Of a DNA stretch of 64,000 bases, positions 45,117 to 54,693 are shown in pieces. Below the pieces are notes generated by a model. The model searched no databases. It saw only the letters and a program-made list of their open reading frames with translations, and was not told the origin of the DNA. Numbering within the stretch: the stretch's first letter is position 1; each line of letters starts with the position of its first letter. Source of the DNA: Bacteroidota bacterium (lineage in GTDB: Bacteria; Bacteroidota; Bacteroidia; UBA8524); NCBI GenBank assembly GCA_016124735.1, contig WGMZ01000010.1, forward strand, positions 62,001-126,000, read 5' to 3'. Both the position numbers and the translations under genes were made by a program.

Positions 45117-46362
45117 CCAATATTTTACCTTTATGATCTACCTGAAAAAAACAGGGATGGCGAAAACCACTTGAGATTTGCTGCATCATCCCAACAATGT
45201 TCAATGAACTATAGGATTCATTGGCTCCTAGTGCAAATTGGAGTTGCTTCTCATCGCCCAGATAGCTGCTCCACAATTCATTACCATCCTGATCTACATT
45301 CATCATCATGTATTTGGCAAATCGAAATCCGATATTCGAGGTCGTGATATTTTTATCGTCACTTGCTCCAAGTATGAGATAACTGCCATCTTGCAAAGGG
45401 TGCATCCATTCTGTAGTAGCATCTCCCAATCCTGTAATTCTCTTTTCTGCCATTACCTCACCCAGCATGTTTGTCCGAACCCAATGGGTCGTAATTATTA
45501 AACCCGGCTGTTCTTCAGTGGTTGCCCAACAAATTCCATCCTTCGTTTTGGCCATTCGAATACGATCACGGATCACAGTGGATAATAAATACTCCCGGGT
45601 ATGATCTAAATAGGATTTGGTGCCCAGATTCGTTCCGGTCTTCGCATTGAGGCGCATGAAATAGGTGGAAAATTTATTGACCTCCGTATCGGAAAAACTC
45701 CGGTAGCCCAAAATGATACATTCACCGGGAGTGGATTCCAAGGCCTCCAGAGCATAACTATGCCAGGGCCCAACGGAAAAATCACTTTCCCATATCTTAT
45801 CCAAATTGCTATTGATTCGCAAAATCATGGACCTGTATGAAGACTGATGTAATTTTCCTACCACAATTATATCTCCATCCGACAGGAGAGTGAGTGACAT
45901 CAGATCGACATCATATTTGGATAAAAGCCGGTTAATTTTAGGATTTGAACTTCCATTTTGGTAGGCGACCAAAATGCCATCCTGTCCAGCACCCGAATTA
46001 GCAAGATCACTTGAATTGGTGCTTCCCACTACAATGTAACTTCCATTGGGGTGTTGAATCACGTCGCGGTAAACACTTTCTCCATTCGATTCCAGCAGAT
46101 GACTCCATAAAGAATTGCCTTCTGCATCCAGGACCAGTATAGCAGCAGCGGAGCCGGAACTCCCAACCAGTACAATTTCTCCATTATTGAACGTTCGGCT
46201 GCTTTGCACGTTAAATGAACCCAGTTCCGTATAAAAACGAATAGGACTTTGGGTAGTTAGTTGATGGCTTGATTTATGGCAAGCATCCAAGCCTGTTGAG
46301 ACTGTCAACAGGATGAGAAAACGCAAGGCGTTTAGAAGCCGGGGATAATATGCTGATTGCAA
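45100..46362 (-). CDS. Lipoprotein B3 of the B-A cassette
   Basis: A 420-residue lipoprotein (Cys 28, GLDAC). The longest frame starts with TTG at 46362, immediately after the promoter box; an in-frame TTG at 46326 would give a tighter signal peptide. Conserved motifs: FYTELGSFNV, NGSYIVVGST, CWATTEE, HWVRT, GNELWSSYLGD. It is the first gene of the third cassette. Confidence 0.78.
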   Translation of the reverse strand: MQSAYYPRLLNALRFLILLTVSTGLDACHKSSHQLTTQSPIRFYTELGSFNVQSSRTFNNGEIVLVGSSGSAAAILVLDAEGNSLWSHLLESNGESVYRDVIQHPNGSYIVVGSTNSSDLANSGAGQDGILVAYQNGSSNPKINRLLSKYDVDLMSLTLLSDGDIIVVGKLHQSSYRSMILRINSNLDKIWESDFSVGPWHSYALEALESTPGECIILGYRSFSDTEVNKFSTYFMRLNAKTGTNLGTKSYLDHTREYLLSTVIRDRIRMAKTKDGICWATTEEQPGLIITTHWVRTNMLGEVMAEKRITGLGDATTEWMHPLQDGSYLILGASDDKNITTSNIGFRFAKYMMMNVDQDGNELWSSYLGDEKQLQFALGANESYSSLNIVGMMQQISSGFRHPCFFQVDHKGKILDERPH

Positions 46363-46366
46363 TAAC

Positions 46367-46395
46367 CAAATTTAATTATTCTTTCAGATTATCAA
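46367..46395 (-). promoter_or_regulatory. Promoter of B3 (TTGAT-...-TAAATTTG)
   Basis: Minus-strand TTG at 46395-46393 (within TTGATAATC) and exact TAAATTTG at 46374-46367, 18 nt apart; 4 nt to the TTG start. Confidence 0.65.
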
Positions 46396-46434
46396 TCTAA
46401 TGCAGGGTGAGGACAGAAAAAAAATTACAAGTAA

Positions 46435-46466
46435 TAAAAAAACCCCAAAGCCAAGGTTCCGGGGTT
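46435..46466 (-). terminator. Terminator downstream of the S9 peptidase gene
   Basis: AACCCC / GGGGTT stem at 46441-46466 with a 14-nt loop, followed on the minus strand by a T run (46442-46435). Confidence 0.65.
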
Positions 46467-46481
46467 CAATTTTTAAATGGA

Positions 46482-48512
46482 TTATTTGAGCCATTGTTCC
46501 AGCCATTCAAAGAATACCGTTTGCCAAAGCAAGGCATTTTGTGGTTTGTTTACCCAATGTCCCTCATCCGGGAAATAGAGGAATTTACTCGGTATCATCT
46601 TTTCCTGAGCAGCCGTAAAGGCCTGCATTCCTTCCGACATGGGTACACGGAAATCCAATTCGTTATGGATGATCAAAATCGGGGTATCCCATTTATCCAC
46701 ATATTGATGCGGTGAGTTTTTCTTATAGTTTTCTTTATTCGCCTCTTGCCAGTATGGTCCGTTATCGTAATTCGCGAAGAACAATTCTTCGGTGCTTCCA
46801 TACCAGGATTCCATATTAAACATTCCGCAATGACTGATAAATACCTTGAAACGTTTGTTGTGATTTCCAGCCAGCCAATACACGGAATATCCTCCAAAAC
46901 TGGCACCTACTGCACCCAGTTTGTCCTGATCTACAAAGGGCTCTTTCGCCATTTCATCGATGGCACTCAAAAGATCTTTCATGGGTTGACCACCATAATC
47001 GTGGCCGATTTCATCGTTCCACTCCTGACCAAAACCGGGAAGTCCTCGGCGGTTTGGAGCTACTACTATATATCCCTGTGAGGCCATCATCTGAAAATTC
47101 CAGCGGTAGCTGAAGAATTGAGAAACCGGGCTTTGTGGTCCGCCCTGGCAGTAAAGGAGTGTTGGGTATTTTTTATTGGGATTAAAGTTTGGGGGATAGA
47201 TTACCCAGGTAAGCATTTCCCGGTCGTCGGTGGTTTTTATCATCCGCTTCTCCACTTTTCCCATTTTAATACCGGAAAGCAATTTTTCATTGATGCTTTC
47301 CAAAGGGGTATCTTTTCCTTCCATGTCAACCTTATACAAAGCTACAGGCTGAGACATGCTCATCTTTCCGGCAATGAGGTACGGTGATTTGGCACGCGGA
47401 ACAATAATCGAAGTATAATTATGCACTCCTTGTGTCATTTGGCGAATTGCTCCTGTCTTAAAATTATAGGCACAGATTTGTTCGGTGGCTTCAATGGTGG
47501 AGAAGAAATAGATTTCAGAACCATCTGCCGACCAAGTGATTCCATCTGCCGAATATTTGAAATTTTCGGTGATATCCTGAGTCTTGCCCTTTTTCATATC
47601 CATCACCATAATTCGGTTTTTATCCGACTCATAGCCCGCACGCTCCATACTCAACCAGGCCATTTTGCTTCCATCCGGAGAAAATGAAGGAGCTTTATCG
47701 TACCCCTTGTTTTCTGTAGTGAGGTCGCGGGTTTTTCCTGATTCAATGGTGTATTCGTAGATATCTGTATTGGTGGAAAGCGCCGCTTGTGTCCCCCACA
47801 GTTTTTTACAGGTATAGTAAATTTTCTTTCCATCCGGAGAGAAACATACCTCTTCTGCTCCGCCAAACGGCATGGTTGGACTATGGTACTTTTCTCCTTC
47901 GAGGATATCTTTCATGTTCGTTGACGCATCGTCGCGGGCATAAGCCATCACAAAAAGATGATTATAGCTGTAATCACTCCACTGATTCCAATGACGGTAC
48001 ATTAATCCATCAATCACACGCGCCTCTGTTTTAGGAAATTGAGAATATTTTTCATTTGCTTTCTGGTCCATTTTCACCCGGCGTCCCACCAGCAAATTTT
48101 TACCGGAAGGGTCGTAGCGAAAAAGATGGATGCCTCCATCTATATCGGTAATATTTCCAAATGTTTTATCAGCGAAACTGTATTCCCACAATTGCGCAGA
48201 TCCGCTTTTAGATGAGATGAAACCAAGCTTAGTTCCGTCGGGTGTAAAACTAAGTTCAGAAGGATTGTATTCTTCCGGAATCAGAGTGGATTGTTCTCCT
48301 GTAAGGAGGTTAATCATTTCCGCTCGACGAGTGCCCTTATTTTCTTCGACATTATAGGTTGTTACGAGAAATACCAGCATTTCTCCATTCGGAGAGCATG
48401 CCTGACTGCCAATTCGCTGCATGCGAAAAAGGTCGGCCGGCTCCATTGGTTTTTGTGCCATACTTGTGATGCTTAATACCAGAGGCAATGCAAAAAGAAA
48501 TAACTTTTTCAT
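46482..48512 (-). CDS. Exported S9 prolyl oligopeptidase-family peptidase
   Basis: The start at ATG 48512 gives a good signal peptide (MKKLFLFALPLVLSITSMAQ); 676 residues. An N-terminal beta propeller with TolB-like WxPDGxxI blades (for example SFTPDGTKLGFIS, CFSPDGKKIYYT, SFSPDGSKMAWLS) is followed by an alpha/beta hydrolase domain (about 400-676). The triad is Ser in GASFGGYS, Asp in NELDFRVP and His in DEGHWV. It should be a periplasmic or surface dipeptidyl or acylaminoacyl peptidase. A -7 box lies 5 nt before the ATG. Confidence 0.93.
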   Translation of the reverse strand: MKKLFLFALPLVLSITSMAQKPMEPADLFRMQRIGSQACSPNGEMLVFLVTTYNVEENKGTRRAEMINLLTGEQSTLIPEEYNPSELSFTPDGTKLGFISSKSGSAQLWEYSFADKTFGNITDIDGGIHLFRYDPSGKNLLVGRRVKMDQKANEKYSQFPKTEARVIDGLMYRHWNQWSDYSYNHLFVMAYARDDASTNMKDILEGEKYHSPTMPFGGAEEVCFSPDGKKIYYTCKKLWGTQAALSTNTDIYEYTIESGKTRDLTTENKGYDKAPSFSPDGSKMAWLSMERAGYESDKNRIMVMDMKKGKTQDITENFKYSADGITWSADGSEIYFFSTIEATEQICAYNFKTGAIRQMTQGVHNYTSIIVPRAKSPYLIAGKMSMSQPVALYKVDMEGKDTPLESINEKLLSGIKMGKVEKRMIKTTDDREMLTWVIYPPNFNPNKKYPTLLYCQGGPQSPVSQFFSYRWNFQMMASQGYIVVAPNRRGLPGFGQEWNDEIGHDYGGQPMKDLLSAIDEMAKEPFVDQDKLGAVGASFGGYSVYWLAGNHNKRFKVFISHCGMFNMESWYGSTEELFFANYDNGPYWQEANKENYKKNSPHQYVDKWDTPILIIHNELDFRVPMSEGMQAFTAAQEKMIPSKFLYFPDEGHWVNKPQNALLWQTVFFEWLEQWLK

Positions 48513-48517
48513 AGCAC

Positions 48518-48525
48518 CAAAAATA
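48518..48525 (-). promoter_or_regulatory. -7 box TATTTTTG of the S9 peptidase gene
   Basis: Exact TAnnTTTG match on the minus strand, 5 nt before the ATG at 48512. Confidence 0.55.
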
Positions 48526-48646
48526 AGAAAGCACATGATATGGAATAGGATTAATCGTGCTTTTTATCAGCAAGATTGATGCTTTTATAGAATCTTCTTC
48601 AGATTAAAGTAATTTCCGGGCTTAATTCGGTGATCAAATTCGCACT

Positions 48647-51232
48647 ATGAAAAAAATAGCACTGGGCTTAGGTTTATTGATGCTGTTCGGAACTGCCTGC
48701 AAGCAGCCAAAGCAGAATACCAAAAAAGCACCCACAACTACTACAAAAAAAGGAAAACCCACCATTGCTTCAAAAACGAAGGGGTGGACAAAGATCGACG
48801 GTTTATTTACGATGTATCAGGATACTGCAACTGGCAGCAGCTACATGGTAATCAATAAAAATCAATTGGATCATGAATTTATTTATTTTGCCTATACTGA
48901 AAATGGGGTCATTCAGGCCGGACACTTCCGGGGAAGCTACCGCGACAATGAGGTATTTAAAATTCGGAAGAATTATGACAAAATCGAGTTTGTAAAAGAA
49001 AACAAGTCCTTCTATTTCGATAGCACTTCTGCGCTTTACAAATCACGCAATGCCAATATTTCTTCATCTATTTTGATAGATGAAGCCATTGTTGCCTCCG
49101 ACCGTGATTCATTGTATCTGATCAGTGCCGATAAAATTTTCCTGTCAGAGCAATTAAGCCGGGTAAAACCACCAATGCTTCCAATTCCCGGAGCGGGATT
49201 CCGGTTTGCTTTGGGTGGATTGAACCCGAAAAAAACACGCTATCGGAGTATCCGCGGCTACAATCAAAACACCGATGTGGTGGTTGAATATGTGTACGAT
49301 AACCCCAATGCATTTGTTAGTGGCGGTAATGAAGTAACCGACCCAAGATCGGTAAGCATCGTATATCAGCACAGCTTCCTGGCCATGCCGGAAGAGAATG
49401 GATTTATCCCACGAAAAGACGATCCACGGGTAGGTTTCTTCAGTGAGCAGGTAGACGACATGACTTCGTATTCTGCCACCCCATACAAAGATGTAATTCA
49501 CCGTTGGAACCTGGTAAAGAAGGACCCAACGGCAGCTTTATCCGATCCGGTGAAACCCATCACCTGGTGGATTGAAAACACCACACCAATAGAATACCGT
49601 GAAACCATCCGGGATGCGGCATTGACCTGGAATAAAGCATTCCTCAAAGCAGGCTTTACCAATGCCATTGAAGTTAAAATACAACCCGACACCGCCGATT
49701 GGGATGCCGGAGATATTCGTTACAATGTATTGCGTTGGACTTCATCTCCAACTCCTCCCTTTGGTGGCTATGGACCTAGTTTCGTGAATCCGAGAACGGG
49801 TGAAATTCTGGGTGCAGATATCATGTTGGAATTTGTATTCCTTACCAATCGCTTGCGTCAATTTGATGTATTTACAACAGCCGGTATGGCATTCACTACG
49901 GAATCGTTCGAACCTGTTCAGTTCCCGCAGATTGCCAACCCACACCAATGCATGGCTGGTGAATTAATTCAGCACAATACCATGTTGGGAATGGCTCAGC
50001 TTAATGCCATTGATGCAGACGACAAAGAAAAAGACAGGTTTATCAAGTCGGCCATTCACTACCTCATCCTGCACGAGATGGGACATACAATGGGCCTGAT
50101 GCACAACATGAAAGCATCAAATCTTTGGATGCCTGATGACATTCATAATGCGAAGAAAACGGAAGAATTAGGCCTGATTGGATCAGTAATGGATTATCCG
50201 GCAGTAAATATCAATCCGAACCATGCCCAACAAGGTGATTATTATACCAGCCAGCCCGGACCGTATGATCTTTGGGCCATAGAGTATGCTTATTCACCGG
50301 CTTTGAGTGAACCGAACCAGGAAGATGCCCGTTTAAATAAAATTTTAGCGCGCAGCACCGAACATGCACTGATGTTTGGAAACGATGCCGATGACATGCG
50401 TTCACCTGGAAAAGGAATCGATCCTCGTGTGATGATATTCGACATTTCCGGTGACGCCGTGCAGTATTCCTATGACCGAATCAATATGCTGAATGCTTCC
50501 ATCCCTAAATTGAAAGCAAAATATAGCAAAGAAGGTGAAGGTTTCAATGAGCTTCTTTCTGCCTACCTCACTGTAACAGGAGAAATTGGAAATGCCACAT
50601 CTGTTATGAGCCGCTATATTGGCGGAGTCTATGTGGAACGAAGTGTAGTGGGACAACCCAATGCGAAAACACCGTATACTCCGGTTCCCGAAGACTACCA
50701 AAAGAAGGCAATGAAATACCTGAGCGAAACCCTATTTGCTCCCGATGCGTTCAAAGCTTCCGAAGGATTGTACAATACTCTGCAACGCCAGCGCAGGGGA
50801 TTTAACTTCTTCGTGAACACGGAAGATCCAAAAATCTATGAACGCGCCCTGCGCATGCAACAAAGTGTATTGGTACATATTCTTCATCCCAATACCCTGG
50901 ACCGGGTAAGCAACTCAGAATTATACGGTAATACCTATTCTCCGATGGATATTATGAGCGATTTGGAAACCGCCATTTTTGCGGCCGACTTAAAAGCCAG
51001 TGTGAATACCTTCCGGGCGAACCTGCAAATGCAATACGTGGAATTCCTTATCTTCATTGCCGGTCTGGAAAAAGAATCCTATCATAATCCAAGTGCACAA
51101 GCAGCTGCTTACGCTACTTTAACAAGCATCCAGAAAAACTTGCGCGCCAATCAGTTGCAGGGTAATGCCGAAACAAGAGCACACCGTTCCTTTCTGCTTT
51201 ATTCTATCAATAAAGCTTTTGAAGGGAAATAA
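48647..51232 (+). CDS. Zinc-dependent metalloprotease lipoprotein (DUF5117/DUF4953 type)
   Basis: An 861-residue lipoprotein (LFGTAC, Cys 18, followed by a Lys/Thr-rich linker). The middle part is a beta-rich N-domain of the DUF5117 type; the metal site is HEMGHTMGLMH (His476, Glu477, His480, His486), the extended HExxHxxGxxH of metzincins, in the DUF4953 region with QPGPYDLWAIEYAYSP downstream. Bacteroidota have many such surface or periplasmic metalloproteases whose substrates are not known. The gene is monocistronic, with a terminator about 20 nt after the stop. Confidence 0.9.
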   Translation: MKKIALGLGLLMLFGTACKQPKQNTKKAPTTTTKKGKPTIASKTKGWTKIDGLFTMYQDTATGSSYMVINKNQLDHEFIYFAYTENGVIQAGHFRGSYRDNEVFKIRKNYDKIEFVKENKSFYFDSTSALYKSRNANISSSILIDEAIVASDRDSLYLISADKIFLSEQLSRVKPPMLPIPGAGFRFALGGLNPKKTRYRSIRGYNQNTDVVVEYVYDNPNAFVSGGNEVTDPRSVSIVYQHSFLAMPEENGFIPRKDDPRVGFFSEQVDDMTSYSATPYKDVIHRWNLVKKDPTAALSDPVKPITWWIENTTPIEYRETIRDAALTWNKAFLKAGFTNAIEVKIQPDTADWDAGDIRYNVLRWTSSPTPPFGGYGPSFVNPRTGEILGADIMLEFVFLTNRLRQFDVFTTAGMAFTTESFEPVQFPQIANPHQCMAGELIQHNTMLGMAQLNAIDADDKEKDRFIKSAIHYLILHEMGHTMGLMHNMKASNLWMPDDIHNAKKTEELGLIGSVMDYPAVNINPNHAQQGDYYTSQPGPYDLWAIEYAYSPALSEPNQEDARLNKILARSTEHALMFGNDADDMRSPGKGIDPRVMIFDISGDAVQYSYDRINMLNASIPKLKAKYSKEGEGFNELLSAYLTVTGEIGNATSVMSRYIGGVYVERSVVGQPNAKTPYTPVPEDYQKKAMKYLSETLFAPDAFKASEGLYNTLQRQRRGFNFFVNTEDPKIYERALRMQQSVLVHILHPNTLDRVSNSELYGNTYSPMDIMSDLETAIFAADLKASVNTFRANLQMQYVEFLIFIAGLEKESYHNPSAQAAAYATLTSIQKNLRANQLQGNAETRAHRSFLLYSINKAFEGK

Positions 51233-51253
51233 GTAAAACTGAAAATTTTTACG

Positions 51254-51292
51254 AAGGCCTCCTTGGGAATATTCCTGAGGGGGCTTTGTTTT
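51254..51292 (+). terminator. Terminator of the metalloprotease gene
   Basis: Long stem AAGGCCTCC / GGGGGCTTT (two G-T wobbles) with an inner GGAATATTCC palindrome and TTTGTTTT tail. Confidence 0.75.
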
Positions 51293-51786
51293 AGGGCTCG
51301 TCTAAAAGAAATCAATTCCAGGTAATCCCAAAGGTTTTCAAATCGGCGAAACACCGAATCGTTACTCAATTCATGAAGGTTGTTTGGCGTCTCGCTATTC
51401 GACAAAGATGAATTGATCCCTCAGTCTATCTTCCCTTTGATTCTCTTCTTTGCATATTGGCGATTCAGTCAACATGCGGCCTCTATTGAAACCCCTTTGG
51501 ATCCTTCATTTATGGGCACAAAAAAACCCGCTCCAGGGAAAACGGAGCGGGCAATGAACCTATGAACCAAAAATTACTAATCCCTGCTTTTTAAGCTCCA
51601 ATCTTTATGCCAATGTAACGGAAACATTAGATTTTCAGGAAATTGTATAGACAATTATTGTAACGTACTGGTTATAAACAGGTAAAAAATATTTTATGTT
51701 AAATTAACCCTCAATTCTCCTGGTTATCAATTATTCAATTTTGAGTCGATTTTGAAAAGATTTTCTCAAATAGAAAAACTACCAGT
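51293..51786. other. AT-rich non-coding stretch between two convergent genes
   Basis: About 490 bp without a supported gene. Apart from the minus-strand terminator at 51519-51551 it shows an AT-rich part (51640-51780) and no promoter or RNA gene that I can identify. Confidence 0.5.
51519..51551 (-). terminator. Minus-strand terminator downstream of the GT2 gene
   Basis: Perfect 8-bp stem CCCGCTCC/GGAGCGGG with 9-nt loop and T run on the minus strand, about 235 nt after the GT2 stop. Confidence 0.8.
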
Positions 51787-52536
51787 TTATTTTTTCATTT
51801 GCAGGTAGGCATACGATCCAAGCCCCAGTTTCTGCAGTCTGTATTGCACTGAAGTAAGCAATACTCCCAAGCCATAGGTAACAGACCTTTTAAAGTTGAT
51901 GGATGAAGCTTCGTCGAAGTATTTTGTCGGGCAGGTCACCTCTGCGATTTCAAAGCCGGCCATAAATACCTGAGCTGTCATCTGGTTGTCAAAAACAAAA
52001 TCGTCGCTGTTGGCTTCAATATCGATTTTTTCAAATACTTCCTTGCTGAATGCACGGTATCCGGTATGGTATTCAGACAATTTTTGATTGATCAGAATAT
52101 TTTGGAACAGAGTCAGGCAGCGATTGAAGATGTATTTGTACATAGGCATTCCACCTTTGAGTGCGCCTTTGCCCAAAATACGGCTTGCATACACTACGGG
52201 GTACACCTCATTGGCAATGATTCCTGCCATTGAAGCAATCAACATCGGGGTGTACTGGTAGTCCGGATGCAGCATCACCACGATATCGGCTCCTAATTCA
52301 AGCGCCTTTTTGTAGCAACTTTTCTGATTTCCTCCATAGCCACGGTTCTTCTCATGGCGAATGATATGCTCAATCCCCAATTCCTTCCCTTTGGCTACCG
52401 TATCATCTTTACTGGCATCATCTACCAATACTACTTCATCCACCAAATCCATGGGGATTTCACGATACGTTTTCTCCAGAGTTTGTGCCGCATTGTAGGC
52501 AGGCAACACGACCACCAGTTTTTTGCCGTTAATCAT
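51787..52536 (-). CDS. GT2-family glycosyltransferase (dolichyl-phosphate mannosyltransferase-like)
   Basis: A 249-residue protein with GT-A fold: VVVLPAYNAAQTLEKTY at the N-terminus, the VLVDDASKDDT motif that binds the nucleotide sugar and metal, ENRGYGGNQKSCYKKAL-like donor loop and MLHPDYQY. It probably transfers a sugar to a polyprenyl phosphate or envelope glycan. There is no TM segment. It is immediately downstream of msrB (23 nt) but has its own -7 box. Confidence 0.9.
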   Translation of the reverse strand: MINGKKLVVVLPAYNAAQTLEKTYREIPMDLVDEVVLVDDASKDDTVAKGKELGIEHIIRHEKNRGYGGNQKSCYKKALELGADIVVMLHPDYQYTPMLIASMAGIIANEVYPVVYASRILGKGALKGGMPMYKYIFNRCLTLFQNILINQKLSEYHTGYRAFSKEVFEKIDIEANSDDFVFDNQMTAQVFMAGFEIAEVTCPTKYFDEASSINFKRSVTYGLGVLLTSVQYRLQKLGLGSYAYLQMKK

Positions 52537-52541
52537 TCCGG

Positions 52542-52549
52542 CAAAAATA
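52542..52549 (-). promoter_or_regulatory. -7 box TATTTTTG of the GT2 gene
   Basis: Exact TAnnTTTG match on the minus strand, 5 nt before the ATG at 52536. It lies in the short gap after msrB. Confidence 0.55.
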
Positions 52550-52559
52550 GATAAAATGC

Positions 52560-53087
52560 TCAGTCTTTCTTTTTGAAACCGAGGGAAACAGAATTTATAC
52601 AGTAACGCAGACCTGTAGGCTCCGGACCATCATTGAATACATGCCCCAGGTGACTTCCACAATTCGCACAAAGCACTTCTGTTCGAACCATTCCATGGCT
52701 CAGGTCTGTTTTCTCAATAATATTTTTCTTTTCCGCTGCCTTATAGAAAGACGGCCAACCACAATGCGCATCAAATTTTGTATCCGAAGTGAATAATTCG
52801 GCTCCGCAGGCTTTGCACACGTAGGTTCCCGGTTCCCAGTACTGATCGTATTGACCGGTATGGGGTCGTTCCGTACCTCTTTCTCTCAGAACCCGGTATT
52901 CTTCCGGACTAAGAATTTCCTTCCAGGCCGAATCTGTTTTTGGCAACGAATCTTTAGACAACATAGTAGTAGGTGTTTTTGTACTATCGCCTTTGGCTTC
53001 CTCACTAAAGCCGCTCTGACAAGATGAGTTAACAGTCCAGGCTCCGCACAAAATTAAAAAACACGTGAGACTTAATATAGTTCGCAT
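52560..53087 (-). CDS. msrB: Exported peptide-methionine (R)-S-oxide reductase MsrB
   Basis: Repairs methionine-R-sulfoxide in proteins. The 175-residue protein has an N-terminal signal that ends in VNSSC and may be lipidated, then an unstructured Ser/Thr/Lys linker, then the MsrB domain (about 55-175). Two CxxC zinc pairs are seen (CKACGAELF and [10 protein letters not shown]), with CGWPSF between and the catalytic RYCINS (Cys163) near the C-terminus. It is not fused to MsrA. A purine-rich AAGGAG lies 8 nt before the ATG. Confidence 0.93.
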   Translation of the reverse strand: MRTILSLTCFLILCGAWTVNSSCQSGFSEEAKGDSTKTPTTMLSKDSLPKTDSAWKEILSPEEYRVLRERGTERPHTGQYDQYWEPGTYVCKACGAELFTSDTKFDAHCGWPSFYKAAEKKNIIEKTDLSHGMVRTEVLCANCGSHLGHVFNDGPEPTGLRYCINSVSLGFKKKD

Positions 53088-53117
53088 AATCCATTCTCCT
53101 TTATTTTATTTGAAACA

Positions 53118-54602
53118 ATGAAGGATATTTCCTTAAAGAGTAAAACAGGGTTTCTGCTATTCTGTTTGCTCTTACTTGCAATAATTAGTCGCATACCCCT
53201 CCTCTATCCTGACAGAATGATTTTGGATGGAGATGAGGCCTTGATGGGACTTATGAGTATTCACCAGATTGAATTGGGCGAAATCCCCTGGTATTTCTGG
53301 GGACAACAGTATGGATTCACTCTGATCGAAGTAAGTAGTATCAGCGTTTTTCATCTGCTATTGGGCTACAATGATTTGGCTGTGAAATTAGGGATGATGC
53401 TTATCTGGCTCCTCGCTCTCACTGGTGCTTTTCTCTTTTTGAAAGAAAAATTAGGCCGGCAATGGGCTTTCGTGGTTGTGTTGCTCTTTGTACTTCACCC
53501 TGTCTGGTTTTACTGGAGTTTAAAAGCACGAGGTGGTTATCTTACTGCCTTGATGCTTAGTTCCTGGCTTTTCTATTTCGCGAGCATTCATCGACGTATA
53601 CCTGCAGTATCGCAAGGGTTGATTCAAGGTATTGGTCTTGCCGTGATATTTCATTCGATGAAACTTTGGTTTCCATCCAGTGTTGTTTTGGTTTTTGGGC
53701 TTCTTTGGCCCATGCGAAAAAAATGGACCCTTGGAGCAAGTATGCTGGTTTCAGGAATACTGAGTCATATTGCCTTGCATCAAATTTCCTTGCAAAATCC
53801 CGATTACTGGAATCCTCATGTGGTAGATATCGATTTGCTATGGCATAATTTAATTTCCATGCGCGAACGCCTTCGCCACATGTTTGAAGGGAATTATTTT
53901 CTTGGCGACTTCTACCCGATATTTAACTGGACCTTTATCGCATGGGAAGTTGTGAAATACGCTTTTCTGGTAAGTTTAGCTTTCTCTCTTCTTCAATTCC
54001 GGGAGAATTTACGCTCTGTTGAATTTTGGGCATTGACTCTGGCAACTGCAATCCCATTAGGAGTGATGCTCATTTCTCCCATGTTCTTCAGTCCGCGATA
54101 CCTGCTTCCTTTTCCTTTATTCCTTTTTATGTGGTGCGCCTGGCAATGGAAAAATTTCCGCTATACCCGCCTTCTCCGTATAATTTGGATTCCAATGGCT
54201 CTGGCTATTTATGCCGGAGCCTGGCAATTAACCCAAACTGATTATTATAAAAGGGAAGCCGAAGAAAAAATCATCCGGAATGATGCTGCGCATTTATTAA
54301 TTGAGAAAGATTACACCTATGTATTATGTAACGTTGCTGAACTGCATTGGCAATTGATGTATTACAGCGGTGGGAAATTGGTTTGTACCGGAATTTATCC
54401 GCACGATCGCCTTCAGGAGCTGGCCAGCTCAGTTAGACAGGCATACTGGGACGGAGAAAAGGTCATTGCTGTTTCCAGCGACAACCAGGAATACAGGCAC
54501 ATGCAAGACAGCATGATTCAGGTTGGCGGATTATGGATGCTGCCCAAACCCCGGTTGGAAGACTTGGAAAAAATGGGCTTCGAAATGCGCGTCATGTATT
54601 GA
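53118..54602 (+). CDS. GT39-like polytopic glycosyltransferase
   Basis: A 494-residue membrane protein with about ten TM helices and a soluble C-terminal part (about 380-494). The first extracytoplasmic loop carries acidic residues (MILDGDEALMG, residues 34-44) of the kind used by ArnT/PMT-type GT-C enzymes, which take sugar from a lipid phosphate donor. The substrate cannot be told. It is divergent from msrB with 30 bp between starts. Confidence 0.75.
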   Translation: MKDISLKSKTGFLLFCLLLLAIISRIPLLYPDRMILDGDEALMGLMSIHQIELGEIPWYFWGQQYGFTLIEVSSISVFHLLLGYNDLAVKLGMMLIWLLALTGAFLFLKEKLGRQWAFVVVLLFVLHPVWFYWSLKARGGYLTALMLSSWLFYFASIHRRIPAVSQGLIQGIGLAVIFHSMKLWFPSSVVLVFGLLWPMRKKWTLGASMLVSGILSHIALHQISLQNPDYWNPHVVDIDLLWHNLISMRERLRHMFEGNYFLGDFYPIFNWTFIAWEVVKYAFLVSLAFSLLQFRENLRSVEFWALTLATAIPLGVMLISPMFFSPRYLLPFPLFLFMWCAWQWKNFRYTRLLRIIWIPMALAIYAGAWQLTQTDYYKREAEEKIIRNDAAHLLIEKDYTYVLCNVAELHWQLMYYSGGKLVCTGIYPHDRLQELASSVRQAYWDGEKVIAVSSDNQEYRHMQDSMIQVGGLWMLPKPRLEDLEKMGFEMRVMY

Positions 54603-54693
54603 AAATACCAGTATATCTGGAAAAATACGTGATATTAGGTACAAAGCCCCCTGATATTAATCATAATTTGGTCTTCGAAAAAACCAAAGAAAA

